A DNA stretch of 64,000 nt from positions 186,001 through 250,000 of the forward strand of contig NZ_CAMLFE010000004.1 of assembly GCF_946479275.1 (NCBI RefSeq). Direction: 5' to 3'. The notes below the pieces were generated by a model. That model saw nothing but the letters and a program-made list of their open reading frames with translations. It had not been told where the DNA came from and searched no databases. A program made the translations under genes and the position numbers. Positions 9,553 to 18,261 of the stretch are shown here, in pieces. Origin of the DNA: an uncultured Bartonella sp. GTDB taxonomy: Bacteria > Pseudomonadota > Alphaproteobacteria > Rhizobiales > Rhizobiaceae. Within the stretch, counting starts at the first letter, position 1. The number at the start of each line of letters is the position of its first letter.

Positions 9553-10304
9553 AATGCTACTACAGTTTCCGATACTTGCCGGAATTGATCAGAAACTACG
9601 TTGACCAAATTTCAAGCCGGAAACATCAGGGTAAAATTGCATTTGTTCGGGAAATGATGTTTTCAAATCAGGTTATGCGCTGTTTTGAGGGATTTACCGG
9701 ATATTTTATAAGATTGGTTACTTTTTCTCGGATAGGACGGTGTGAATATGATGCATAACGCATTGTAAATCCGGCAGAGATAATTTTAATGCAGGTAAGC
9801 CTCGATTGAATGAAACGGATACGGCGTGCCCTGCTTGAGATTGTTTCGAGACAGCAGAGGATAGCCGGAATAAACAATTGCCTACGCCAATAATATATTT
9901 GCCGACACTAGCAATATATTTCATGCCCGTGAGTCGTGTTACACTTAACGAAAAATTAACCATGATTTAAGAGTTTTGTTAGAAAATATCATTATTCTGG
10001 AAGTTATTTTGAAAAGGAAACTAGAATTTCTTTCTTTCAAATTTGTAATTTGGCTTAATTTAAAACAATTATCATGAAATTTTTGATAAGAATTATGGCA
10101 AGAAACACCGTTTTATTGCTTAAATAAGGCCGAATGTCGTGAAATGAGGCAAAAAGCCGACAATTCTTAACGAATTGTGACTAAAAAATATGCAAAATGC
10201 TTAAACGGTGCACAGCAGCTATGCAATCTTGTCACTCCTCAATTTGGAAAGGCAAGACTATATACGCCTCAACAAATTCCAACATAATAGTATTAATCAT
10301 AATC
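9553..10304. other. Gene-free stretch upstream of the DUF1127 gene
   Basis: About 750 bases without a supported gene. It holds a TTAA-N7-TTAAC motif followed by CAT at 9945-9962 (see its own entry). A 17-nt run of AT-rich sequence precedes the small gene. No tRNA or terminator was seen. Confidence 0.5.
9945..9962. promoter_or_regulatory. CtrA-box-like motif TTAA-N7-TTAACCAT
   Basis: TTAA at 9945-9948, seven bases, then TTAACCAT, matching the classic CtrA full site. It lies in a gene-free stretch with no start codon close by, so its target is unclear. It could be a chance match in AT-rich DNA. Confidence 0.3.
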
Positions 10305-10315
10305 AGGTGAGTGTC

Positions 10316-10459
10316 ATGAACCTCCTTCGTAGTTTTAATAAATGGCGCCGTTATCGCACGACCTATAATGAATTGAGTCGTCTTTCAGCTCATGAATTGA
10401 ATGATCTCGGCATTACCCGTTCCGAGATTGCGGAGATAGCTCGCCGTACAGCACGCTAA
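10316..10459 (+). CDS. DUF1127 small arginine-rich protein
   Basis: A 47-residue protein. The whole length matches DUF1127: a basic aromatic N terminus (LLRSFNKWRRYRTTYNELSRL) followed by SAHELNDLGITRSEIAEIARR. The ATG at 10316 has AGGTGAG at the right distance. Members are highly expressed small proteins linked to stress, RNA turnover and phosphate or carbon metabolism in Agrobacterium and Rhodobacter. In Rhodobacter the DUF1127 gene ccaF1 is co-transcribed with tandem CcsR small RNAs. The same layout appears to exist here: hairpin RNA units begin at its stop codon. Confidence 0.88.
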   Translation: MNLLRSFNKWRRYRTTYNELSRLSAHELNDLGITRSEIAEIARRTAR

Positions 10460-10567
10460 AAGCTCACAGAGCCTTTTCCCCTCGGGCTCTGTGTGGAAAG
10501 CCTTTCCTTCCCTTGAGGCTTTCCCTTCGTAACGTCTGCTGCCCCCTCCCGCAGCAGGCGTTTTTTT
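10460..10567 (+). ncRNA. Hairpin RNA unit 1, cuckoo/CcsR-like, intact
   Basis: Three consecutive strong hairpins begin directly after the DUF1127 stop. Hairpin A pairs CACAGAGCC with GGCTCTGTG (10465-10473 / 10485-10493), with loop TTTTCCCCTCG. Hairpin B pairs GGAAAGCCT with AGGCTTTCC (10495-10503 / 10516-10524), with loop TTCCTTCCCTTG. Hairpin C pairs CGTCTGCTGC with GCAGCAGGCG (10533-10542 / 10551-10560, one G-U), with loop CCCCTCCC and then seven T, so it is also the terminator. The pyrimidine loops contain or resemble CCTCC, the 16S anti-Shine-Dalgarno core. This is the hallmark of the alphaproteobacterial cuckoo/CcsR RNAs that follow DUF1127 genes. Folding was done by eye; expression is inferred. 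Confidence 0.7.
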
Positions 10568-10658
10568 GTTTCGTTTCCTTGATCGAAACGTCCGCTTGGT
10601 GCTATAGGCAAAAATCTGTATCTATTCCCGCGTCTTTTGGGTTTTAGTTATATTACGC

Positions 10659-10765
10659 TAAAAGCTTGAGAGGTTTTGCCCCTCGGGGTCTGCGTGAAAA
10701 TTCTTCCCTTGAGGTTTTTCGTTTGTAACGTCTGCTGCCCCTCCCGCGAGCCAAGCGTTTTTGTT
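10659..10765 (+). ncRNA. Hairpin RNA unit 2, cuckoo/CcsR-like
   Basis: Second copy of the unit, 202 bases after the first, starting with the same TAAAAGCT. It keeps CCCCTCGGGGTCTG (hairpin A region), TTCTTCCCTTGAGG (hairpin B loop and arm) and GTAACGTCTGCTG followed by the identical loop CCCCTCCC (10738-10745), then GCGAGCCAAGCG and a T run. Stem B is largely preserved (GAAAA / TTTTC plus partial pairs). Stems A and C are weaker than in unit 1. It may still be functional, with processing rather than strong termination. Confidence 0.55.
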
Positions 10766-10847
10766 TCTTTAATTGAGAACACTAGTTTTGCGATATAGGC
10801 AAAATCAGCTCCGTTCTCATATCCTGTGGTTTCAAGTAATCAAACGT

Positions 10848-10957
10848 TAGAAGTTTGCGGGGCCTTTTCCGCTTTGACTTTGATTGGAAAACCTTTTCTT
10901 TTCCTGAGGCTTTCTTTTTGTAACGCCGCTGCTTCCTATCGCGAGCCAGACGGTTTT
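10848..10957 (+). ncRNA. Hairpin RNA unit 3, degenerate
   Basis: Third copy, about 189 bases after unit 2. It begins TAGAAGTTTGCGGGGCCTTT and has GGAAAACCT...TCCTGAGGCTTTC, with stem B mostly intact. It then shows GTAACGCCGCTGCTTCCTATCGCGAGCC, followed by CAGACGGTTTTTG. The CCCCTCCC loop has become TTCCTATC, so the anti-SD-like motif is lost. Probably decaying. Confidence 0.4.
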
Positions 10958-11064
10958 TGTTTCCTTGATGGTTACGGAAGTCGCATTTTATAGATTTCCT
11001 TTATTAAATGAAGCGTCTTGTCACTGGTTCAGTGATTGCAGTTATTAATCGTTGTACAGCAAGC

Positions 11065-11178
11065 TAAAAGCTTGCGAGATTATTCTTTCAGGATTTGATA
11101 GCGAAGTCTGTCCTTATCTTGAAGCTTGTCCTTTATAAATTTGGCTTCCCGATCTCCCGCACCGTTAAAGATTTTTCA
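11065..11178 (+). repeat. Hairpin RNA unit 4, remnant
   Basis: Fourth, most diverged copy, about 217 bases after unit 3. It is recognisable from GTACAGCAAGCTAAAAGCTTG, which parallels the end of the DUF1127 gene and the start of unit 1 (GTACAGCACGCTAAAAGCT). Further down it keeps CCTTATCTTGAAGCTTGTCC, GGCTTCCCGATCTCCCGCAC and ATTTTTC. No good stems remain. Confidence 0.35.
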
Positions 11179-11451
11179 GGATTGAATGAGAAACTCAGGA
11201 TCACAAAAGCAAGAACTCGCCTGATTTAAAAGTGCACACCGTACAAGCGCAATGATATCTCGGCGGGGATAGGCAAAAAAATCGGCAGAACCTTTGAACC
11301 AGCTGCACCTTTCCCGGTGAACATGGTCTGGCAAGCCTGTCCTAAGATGCAGTTATTCGGATAATGTCCATTCTTCCGATTACATGCATTTTCAGCTTTA
11401 ACTTTTGGTTTTTAGCAAAGAATTCTTAAATGGGATGAGGGGCGGATTTCA
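11179..11451. other. Spacer after the repeat array
   Basis: No gene seen. GATAGGCAAAAAAATCGG near 11268 repeats the ATAGGCAAAAATC element found near 10604 and 10794, which indicates that the tandem duplication extends this far. Confidence 0.4.
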
Positions 11452-12336
11452 TTATTTTTGTAGCATGGCTTTTTGTGGCGTCGTTTGAGTGCGCTGATGC
11501 TTTTCACGCATGAAAGTTAACAGGCTTGAGGCCATGATAAAGATAATGCCAATGATCATAGGAAGATCAAGATGATCGTTGAAAATGAAATAACCGAATA
11601 ATATTGCCCAGATCATCTGGCTATATTGCGGGGTAGCAATGGCAATGGCGGGAACGTGACGAGCAGCAGCCATAAGGAAAAGCGCGCCAAGAGCTGCAAA
11701 TAACCCGTAACCGGCAAGATAAATCCATTCGAAGTTATGCGGTTCGATATAACCGGGGAGGCTCAATAAGCCACAGATAACAATCGAACCGATAATTCCG
11801 CTGGAATAAAGAGTGATGCGTTTTTCACGTCCCCCCATATGACGGACAATAATAATGGAAATAGCACCGCTCAAACCGGCGAAAACAGCTCCCACATGCC
11901 CAATATTGAGTTCGCGAAAACCTGGTCGCAAAACGACAAGAACACCGATAAAGCCGATAATGATGGCCGACCAACGCCGCCACCCGATGGCTTCTTTTAA
12001 AAATATCATGGAAAGAATACTGACAAACAAAGGTTGTAAAAATATAAGTGTAAATGCCTCTGCCATTGATAAGTGTGTAAAGGCCGTAACACTGCCAATA
12101 ACGCCAAATGCACCCGATATTGTGCGCAAAAACCACATTGGCCAGTTTTGTGAGCGGATAATGTCTATCCATTTATTGTCACGGTTTTTCAAAAATGGAA
12201 TGACAATGATACCAATGAGCGCGCCATAAAAGGCTGTTTCATAAGGCGGAAGTGCACCATCAATAAATTTGACGCAAGCATCACTCATTGCGTAAGCAGC
12301 ATAGGATGCAAAGGCTAGGAAAATCCCATAAAACAT
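11452..12336 (-). CDS. DMT-family (EamA) transporter
   Basis: Integral membrane protein of 294 residues, with about ten hydrophobic helices arranged as two EamA repeats. The first repeat includes YAMSDACVKFIDG and FLRTISGAFGVIGSVTAF; the second starts near HVGAVFAGLSGAISIIIVR. IFLKEAIGWRRWSAIIIGFIGVLVV is the characteristic end of the first repeat. The substrate cannot be told from sequence; relatives export amino acids, nucleobases or drugs. A GGAAGGA precedes the ATG. It stands alone in its orientation. Confidence 0.9.
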   Translation of the reverse strand: MFYGIFLAFASYAAYAMSDACVKFIDGALPPYETAFYGALIGIIVIPFLKNRDNKWIDIIRSQNWPMWFLRTISGAFGVIGSVTAFTHLSMAEAFTLIFLQPLFVSILSMIFLKEAIGWRRWSAIIIGFIGVLVVLRPGFRELNIGHVGAVFAGLSGAISIIIVRHMGGREKRITLYSSGIIGSIVICGLLSLPGYIEPHNFEWIYLAGYGLFAALGALFLMAAARHVPAIAIATPQYSQMIWAILFGYFIFNDHLDLPMIIGIIFIMASSLLTFMREKHQRTQTTPQKAMLQK

Positions 12337-12840
12337 GCGTAATCCTTCCTTTGGCTTTTACTCGTTTTGCCTGCTTGTTCGCGTTCGCTAATCCGAATTC
12401 TCCTAATCAAATTCAGTTGCCTGAAAACAATCGGGCACATTAAATTGTCAGCATTGTTTACGAGCTTTAATTCAGTAGTTGCGCGAAGTTTTGGTTCTAT
12501 CGTTTTAAAAATATCAATATGATAAAAGATGAAAAAAAGAAAAGGGGCGGAAAACCAGTTTGTTCGCGAAATGTATTTATAAATTCTCGGGATAAATGAT
12601 TATAAATAAAACCGGTATTTTATGCGCTTTATGATTTTATTATTTTAATCCGGAAGGCATTCATCCGGAATGATTTTTTTAGAATATTTCTAAATCCAAA
12701 AATTATTTTTATTAAGTTTAACAGACCAAATTCCAATCAAATACGCAATTTTCTTGGAGGACTGTAAAATTTGATTCCGACGATAGGGAAGCGTTTTTCT
12801 CGAAAGAGGAATGACTATGATTGATGATGATTGTTTTCGT
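12337..12840. other. Gene-free AT-rich spacer between two DMT transporters
   Basis: About 500 bases, strongly AT-rich, without a supported gene, RNA or strong terminator. It contains the promoter region of the minus-strand DMT gene. Confidence 0.5.
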
Positions 12841-13731
12841 CTATTCCGGAATTGATTGCAGTTTCGATTTGAAAATCAGATTTTTGGATGCAAGGACAGC
12901 GCCGCCGGTAATCAATAGACATGCCGCCAACAAACGCCATGACGGTTCTGCAAGCCCCGTTGCCACCATGATAAGCGTGGAAAGCAAAGGTGCGCTATAA
13001 CTTGCAACGCCTAAAAGCTGGATATTGCCCTTTTTGACACCAAAATCCCAACAGTAAAAAGCAAGCCCGACAGGAAAGAGACCTAACAACAGAACGGATA
13101 GCCATTGTCCGCCGGTTTCCGGTAAAATAAAAGGTTCGGAAAAAATGAAGTGGCAAAGGAATGCCAAAATAGATGTTACAAGACAAAAGGCTGCCACGAC
13201 TGTTGTGGGCACTTTTGCCAAACGGCGGGAAAGAAGCGAATAGGCCGCCCATGCAAAAGCGCTTCCCAATGCAACGAGATAGCCAAACATGTTTTTTTCA
13301 TCAATAACAAAGCCGCCGCCTTTTCCGGCGATGACCAGCACCATTCCAGAAAATCCCAATAATGCACCGAGAACATGGAACCAGCGCAATTTTTCACCCG
13401 GCATAAGTGCCGAACCGAGCACGATCAAAAGCGGCCATAAATAATTGATCAATGCTGCGTCAACAGGCGGTGCATTCCGTAATGCTGTAAAATAAAGGAA
13501 GTGGTAGCCGAACAGGCCGCCAATGCCCACGACCCAAACGATGAGGGGTTGTTTGAGATCTTTCAGTGTTTGAGGATGTTTAATCCAGATCACCACCCCC
13601 GGTATTGTGCCGATGAGAAATGTCATGGATGTCAACAGGAGAGAAGGAACTTTTCCGGAAAATGCCGTCAACGTCGCCAGAAGCGACCACATGAGGATTG
13701 CCAGAAAACCAACTCCTGTTGCTTTATTCAT
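12841..13731 (-). CDS. YddG-like DMT exporter (EamA)
   Basis: Membrane protein of 296 residues with about ten helices and two EamA repeats. The N terminus (GFLAILMWSLLATLTAFSG), GGLFGYHFLYFTALRNAPP and ALINYLWPLLIVLGSALMPG resemble the YddG aromatic amino-acid and metabolite exporter group. FYCWDFGVKKGNIQLLG is typical of the second repeat. The substrate is unproven. Its start overlaps the end of the SURF1 gene by 8 bp, which implies translational coupling. Confidence 0.88.
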   Translation of the reverse strand: MNKATGVGFLAILMWSLLATLTAFSGKVPSLLLTSMTFLIGTIPGVVIWIKHPQTLKDLKQPLIVWVVGIGGLFGYHFLYFTALRNAPPVDAALINYLWPLLIVLGSALMPGEKLRWFHVLGALLGFSGMVLVIAGKGGGFVIDEKNMFGYLVALGSAFAWAAYSLLSRRLAKVPTTVVAAFCLVTSILAFLCHFIFSEPFILPETGGQWLSVLLLGLFPVGLAFYCWDFGVKKGNIQLLGVASYSAPLLSTLIMVATGLAEPSWRLLAACLLITGGAVLASKNLIFKSKLQSIPE

Positions 13732-14497
13732 AAACGATACCGCGTCGACGACGTTTTTCGGAAATAATTAAAAATATAGATGCTGCTAATACACCGACGG
13801 CCAAAGTAAACCAGGTAATAGCATAGCTCAAGTGATTATTCGGGAAGCTGACAATAGTTAAGCCACCAATTGGTAAACCACCTATATTTGGTGTTTTATC
13901 GGCATCTATAAAATATGGGGCAACCTCATCAAGGCCGACTTTCTTTGCCATAGCGGGCAATTGCCTCGTATACCACAAATTACTATCCGGATTATTTTTA
14001 CGCGGGAAAAAACCGCCACCTTCGCTCATACGCAAAAGACCTGTAACAGTCGCCTCCCCGTCAATTATGCCGGCTTCACGCGATTTTTGATCACGCTTAT
14101 CCATGGGGACAAATCCCCGATTGATGAATGTGATTGACCCGTCTTTTGTTTCCATTGGTGTCAGCACCCAATAACCGGTGTCTTCATCGGCAACAGCCGT
14201 TACCAGAACTTCTTTGTCATTCAAAAAACGGCCGCTCAGCGTAACAGGGCGGTATTCGTCATTATCATACGTTACCTTTCCCCATTCACTTCTTGTTGGT
14301 GCAGCAATTGGCGCAAGGTGGATGCGTTCATTGGCATTTTTAATCAGATTTTCTTTCCAGCCAAGCCTCTCGACTTGCCAGACTCCCAATGCCGAAAAGG
14401 CACAAAAAAAGAATAGACACAGGAAGCCGAAAATGCCCAGAAATATCGGGGAACGGCCGCGAGAACGGGGTGTATCTGTTTTCATATCACTCATCAT
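13724..14497 (-). CDS. SURF1-family cytochrome oxidase assembly protein
   Basis: Inner-membrane factor for insertion of heme a into heme-copper oxidase subunit I. The 257-residue protein has two terminal membrane helices (about 20-42 and 225-247) around a periplasmic domain. LGVWQVERLGWKENLI, GYWVLTPMETKDGSITFINRGFVP and PNNHLSYAITWFTLA are family hallmarks. No oxidase gene is adjacent; the downstream partner is an exporter. Two ATGs, three bases apart, are possible starts. Confidence 0.92.
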   Translation of the reverse strand: MMSDMKTDTPRSRGRSPIFLGIFGFLCLFFFCAFSALGVWQVERLGWKENLIKNANERIHLAPIAAPTRSEWGKVTYDNDEYRPVTLSGRFLNDKEVLVTAVADEDTGYWVLTPMETKDGSITFINRGFVPMDKRDQKSREAGIIDGEATVTGLLRMSEGGGFFPRKNNPDSNLWYTRQLPAMAKKVGLDEVAPYFIDADKTPNIGGLPIGGLTIVSFPNNHLSYAITWFTLAVGVLAASIFLIISEKRRRRGIVYE

Positions 14498-14573
14498 GGC
14501 AATTCTTTTATCATATCCCTGTCAAAAAAACAGATTTCTTACGTTTTAACCTTCATCTATCACATGAAAACTC

Positions 14574-14602
14574 TTGACCTTTTCGTCCAAGCCCCCTATA
14601 GA
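14574..14602 (+). promoter_or_regulatory. Sigma-70-type promoter for rpmB
   Basis: TTGACC at 14574-14579 and TATAGA at 14597-14602, separated by 17 bases. Transcription would start near 14609 and give a 5' leader of about 95 nt before rpmB. Confidence 0.6.
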
Positions 14603-14703
14603 AACGCAACTTACCAATTTTTGGGAAGCCAATCTATGCGCGTGTTCATTGGAAATTTAACATGCTTATCGGTTGCTTCTATTAGAATTTAAAGGTGAAA
14701 CCT

Positions 14704-14997
14704 ATGTCCCGCGCCTGCGAATTGACTGGAAAAACAGTCCAATATGGCAACAATGTCAGCCACGCAAATAACAAATCGCGTCGCCGTTTTTTGCCAAATC
14801 TTTGCAATGTTACATTGATCTCGGATGCTCTCGAGCAAAGCTATCGTTTGCGCATTTCAGCAAATGCTTTGCGTTCGGTTGAACATCGCGGTGGTCTTGA
14901 TGCTTTTCTTTTGAAGTCCGGTGACAAGGAATTGTCGCAACGGGTCCGCTTGTTGAAGCGTCAGATTGAAAAGAAGCTCGCTGAAAAAGCAGCTTGA
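14704..14997 (+). CDS. rpmB: 50S ribosomal protein L28
   Basis: Large-subunit protein bL28, 97 residues. [20 protein letters not shown] and [16 protein letters not shown] are characteristic; the C-terminal extension is usual for alphaproteobacteria. The ATG at 14704 follows AAAGGTG and is preferred over an ATG three codons earlier. It has its own promoter and a terminator shortly downstream. Confidence 0.96.
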   Translation: MSRACELTGKTVQYGNNVSHANNKSRRRFLPNLCNVTLISDALEQSYRLRISANALRSVEHRGGLDAFLLKSGDKELSQRVRLLKRQIEKKLAEKAA

Positions 14998-15023
14998 TTT
15001 TTTTCAATATACGATTCGTCTTG

Positions 15024-15048
15024 AGGGCCGATTTTCGGCCCTTTTTTC
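15024..15048 (+). terminator. Rho-independent terminator after rpmB
   Basis: Stem GGGCCGA / TCGGCCC with a 3-nt loop, followed by six T. It lies between rpmB and the queuosine-precursor transporter gene, whose start codon is 26 bases further on, so it may also act as an attenuator for that gene. Confidence 0.85.
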
Positions 15049-15073
15049 TGGTTCCATCACCCAGGTTAAAAAA

Positions 15074-15724
15074 ATGAAACAGACCCGACATCTTATTTTT
15101 GCGGTTTTTGCAATGTGCGTCGCAGTGACGGCATCCAATGTTCTGGTGCAATATCCGTTTCACTGGTTCGGATTGGAACATCTTCTGACCTACGGTGCAT
15201 TTACCTATCCATTTGCTTTTCTTATCAACGACCTGACAAATCGTCGCTACGGCCCCCACGCTGCAAGACGCATCGTTTATGCAGGTTTTATTGCCGGTCT
15301 TTTTGTTTCCTGGATTCTTGCAAGCCCCCGATTGGCAATTGCCTCGGGAACAGCTTTTCTTTTTGCACAATTGCTGGATATTCTGGTGTTCAATCCCTTA
15401 CGGCGCAAAACCTGGTGGATCGCGCCGCTTGCAGCTGCAATTACCGGTTCGGCACTTGATACCGTGTGGTTTTTCGCTGTTGCTTTTTCCAGCCATTTTT
15501 CGTTTATCGACAAACTCACCGGTTATAGCGATAGCTCGATTCCGACTATGACAAATCTGATGGGACTTGAAGTGCCCGTCTGGCTTTCATTATCTTGCGG
15601 CGATTTCGGCGTAAAACTATTCATGGGCCTATTTATGCTTTTGCCTTATGGCGCCATTCTGGCCATTTTCATGCCGGATATTTATCACGGAAAAATTCAT
15701 GAAAATAGCGATTCGGCTGTCTGA
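15074..15724 (+). CDS. Queuosine precursor transporter (VUT/YhhQ family)
   Basis: Membrane protein of 216 residues, with about six hydrophobic helices. YGAFTYPFAFLINDLTNRRYG contains the conserved FPxxFLxxDLxxRxYG-like motif of the VUT/YhhQ family. GSALDTVWFFAVAF and the terminal FMLLPYGAILAIF also fit. Family members import queuine or preQ0/preQ1 for modification of tRNA wobble G34. The ATG at 15074 follows AGG at a workable distance. The specificity is inferred from family membership. Confidence 0.85.
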   Translation: MKQTRHLIFAVFAMCVAVTASNVLVQYPFHWFGLEHLLTYGAFTYPFAFLINDLTNRRYGPHAARRIVYAGFIAGLFVSWILASPRLAIASGTAFLFAQLLDILVFNPLRRKTWWIAPLAAAITGSALDTVWFFAVAFSSHFSFIDKLTGYSDSSIPTMTNLMGLEVPVWLSLSCGDFGVKLFMGLFMLLPYGAILAIFMPDIYHGKIHENSDSAV

Positions 15725-16372
15725 GAGAAGTCGATATGTCGGGCAGAGATAGCTTTTAGGCAGCTTATTTCCGAAGACAAAGTTTCTGAAGGCCGGTTTT
15801 CTCAATCGGATTCGAGCAGCTGGACGTGACAGACCAGTCGTCCCGTTTTGAAGCATGCCGATTTGATGGTTGCATCACCGGTTAATTATCGAAAAAGCAT
15901 ACAGGCATAGGCTGAAGCGACTTATCTGAAAAAGCATTGTCGGGTTTCACTGCGGAATTGGCACGCTAAGGCCGTGGTTCGGTGGGCCGAGAAGTATTGT
16001 CAAGATAAAAACTTTCAGAATATTTCATCGCTTCTGCTAGAAAATGTCACGTCAGGATAGAGCTGAAGTACAAATTCAGCTGTTACTTTCATCTTGATAA
16101 AATTTTGAGTTAATGAGCGGAAATCAGGCGGAAAGTTATTTGTCTTTCTGCGAGTAACTGATTGGTTTTAAAAATCTAAAAAATAAAGAAGAAAATAAAG
16201 AGAATAGTCAGAACACAGAAGTTTTGGAAAAAGTGGAATGGATACGAGTTTTCGAAAACTCATTGATGTTTAAACAAAGACATTCGAAAACTTTGTGATA
16301 GCGTGATTGTTTGTCACAATAATTCTGATTGAAAGATGAAAATCGAAAAACCGCAGCGGGCAGAAGATAGGC
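15725..16372. other. Gene-free stretch between transporter and cobT
   Basis: About 650 bases with no supported gene or RNA. Base composition is more gene-like up to about 15950 than after it, which could reflect decayed coding sequence, but no family could be recognised. Confidence 0.45.
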
Positions 16373-18250
16373 CTAGCGGGCTTTACGGGATTCATCCTCG
16401 TCAAACAGGCTTGCAAGTTGTTCTGTCATAGCTCCGGCAAGTTCTTCCGCATCGACAATTGTCACAGCGCGCTGATAATAGCGGGTAACATCGTGACCGA
16501 TACCGATTGCTATGAGTTCAACCGGAGAATGTGACTCGATTTCGTCAATCACAGCGCGCAGATGTTTTTCGAGATAATTGCCCGGATTGACGGAGAGAGT
16601 TGAATCATCAACCGGAGCACCGTCAGAAATCATCATCAGAATGCGCCGGTATTCACGCCGGCCGAGTAACCGTTGGTGAGCCCATATCAAAGCTTCGCCG
16701 TCGATGTTTTCTTTAAGGAGCCCTTCGCGCATCATCAATCCAAGATTGCGTTTGGCGCGCCGCCAAGGAGTATCAGCACTTTTATAAATAATGTGGCGCA
16801 GATCGTTAAGCCGTCCCGGATTGGCAGGTTTACCGTTGGCAAGCCATTTTTCGCGTGATTGGCCACCTTTCCATGCTTTTGTGGTAAAGCCCAGAATTTC
16901 AACCTTCACGCCGCAGCGTTCGAGCGTTCTTGCCAGAATATCGACGCAGGTAGCAGCAACAGTAATGGGGCGCCCTCTCATAGAGCCGGAATTATCAATG
17001 ACAAGCGAGACTACGGTATCACGAAAATCGGTATCGCGTTCCTGTTTGAAAGAAAGTGGTTGTGTCGGGTCGATGACAACACGCGGCAGCCTCGCAGAAT
17101 CGAGATAACCTTCTTCAAGGTCAAAATTCCATGATCTGTTTTGTTGAGCCATCAAGCGCCGTTGCAAGCGGTTGGCGAGCTTGCCGACAGCGCCTTGCAA
17201 ATTGGTAAGCTGCTTATCAAGAAATGCACGTAATTTTGTAAGTTCCTCGATGTCGCAAAGTTCGGAAGCTTCGACTTCTTCATCAAATTCGCGCGTATAG
17301 ACCTTGTAATCGCCAAGCTCGTCCATATCGGAAAATGGTGGTTGCGGGCGCTTTGTTTGTCCGGGAGTCTCCTCGGTGTCTATCTCTTCTGAATCGCTAC
17401 CATCTTCTTCCGAAGAATCGGACGCTTCCATATCGCCGTCTTCGGCATCTTCATCAACATCATCAGAAGGTTCGCTTTCCGTCTTGTCGGAGCCCTCCTG
17501 TTCTTTTGAATCGCCGTCCTCGTTTTCCTGAGGCTCGTTGTTGTCATCCTCGTTTTCGCCATCGCTATCAGTCTCGTTATCTTCGAGACTTTCGGCAAGT
17601 TGCATGGATGCCAACATATTACGCACAATGCGGGCAAACTTGTCCTGATCATTGACATTTTTTGCCAGATTATCGAGGTCTTTTCCGGCTTTTTCTTCAA
17701 TCCACTCACGCCATAGATCAACAACCGGCCCCGCCTCTTCAGGTGGTTTACGTCCGGTAATCTTCTCGCGCACCATCAGCGCAAGCGCTTCTTCAAGGGG
17801 GGCTTCTTCCTTGGCGGTGATTGCCTGATAGTTTGCCCTTTTATATTTGTCGGCAAGCATTGCATCGAGGTTTTTTGCCATGCCTTCCATAGAAAGTGTG
17901 CCGATCGCTTCGACACGTGCCTGCTCGACAGCATCATAGACGGCACGCGCTTCGGGGACTTGCGGAGCGAGATTGGAATGGATTTCACTATCATGCCAGG
18001 CTTGACGCAAAGCCATTGAATCGGCAAGTCCGCGGGTAACAGCATAATCATTATATGTCGGGTGGCGCGGAATATCGGGAAGTCGTGCGTGACCCGCCAC
18101 TATAGCGGGGCGGTCTTCACCAAAAACTACATCAAGCTCATGATCGCCCGAGACTGCACGCATGCAAACAGTTGTAGCCCGTTTGAACGGTTCACTGTCA
18201 ATCAGTCCCGAAGGACGTTCTCGCGTGTTGTCTCCTGCTTGTGCGGTCAT
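16373..18250 (-). CDS. cobT: Cobaltochelatase subunit CobT
   Basis: Subunit of the ATP-dependent aerobic cobalt chelatase CobNST, which inserts Co(II) into hydrogenobyrinic acid a,c-diamide. The 625 residues show the CobT N-terminal domain (ESEPFKRAT-like start, [15 protein letters not shown] region). A very acidic linker rich in Asp, Glu and Ser follows at about 220-300. The C-terminal von Willebrand A domain carries a MIDAS motif DNSGSMRG near 417. A good AAGGA precedes the ATG. It follows cobS by 11 bases. No other corrin genes are in the window. Confidence 0.96.
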   Translation of the reverse strand: MTAQAGDNTRERPSGLIDSEPFKRATTVCMRAVSGDHELDVVFGEDRPAIVAGHARLPDIPRHPTYNDYAVTRGLADSMALRQAWHDSEIHSNLAPQVPEARAVYDAVEQARVEAIGTLSMEGMAKNLDAMLADKYKRANYQAITAKEEAPLEEALALMVREKITGRKPPEEAGPVVDLWREWIEEKAGKDLDNLAKNVNDQDKFARIVRNMLASMQLAESLEDNETDSDGENEDDNNEPQENEDGDSKEQEGSDKTESEPSDDVDEDAEDGDMEASDSSEEDGSDSEEIDTEETPGQTKRPQPPFSDMDELGDYKVYTREFDEEVEASELCDIEELTKLRAFLDKQLTNLQGAVGKLANRLQRRLMAQQNRSWNFDLEEGYLDSARLPRVVIDPTQPLSFKQERDTDFRDTVVSLVIDNSGSMRGRPITVAATCVDILARTLERCGVKVEILGFTTKAWKGGQSREKWLANGKPANPGRLNDLRHIIYKSADTPWRRAKRNLGLMMREGLLKENIDGEALIWAHQRLLGRREYRRILMMISDGAPVDDSTLSVNPGNYLEKHLRAVIDEIESHSPVELIAIGIGHDVTRYYQRAVTIVDAEELAGAMTEQLASLFDEDESRKAR

Positions 18251-18261
18251 AAATGTTTTCC

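Noticed and set aside
10457-11178. Bartonella Brt regulatory RNA family as an explanation for the array
   Set aside because: Brt RNAs sit beside helix-turn-helix genes; here the partner is DUF1127 and the loops carry CCCCTCCC, which fits the cuckoo/CcsR group better.
10457-11178. CRISPR array
   Set aside because: The repeats are long (about 200 bases), imperfect and hairpin-rich, with no short identical repeats, spacers or cas genes.
15049-15073. preQ1 riboswitch before the queuosine-precursor transporter
   Set aside because: Too short a space, and the conserved preQ1-I hairpin and tail were not found.
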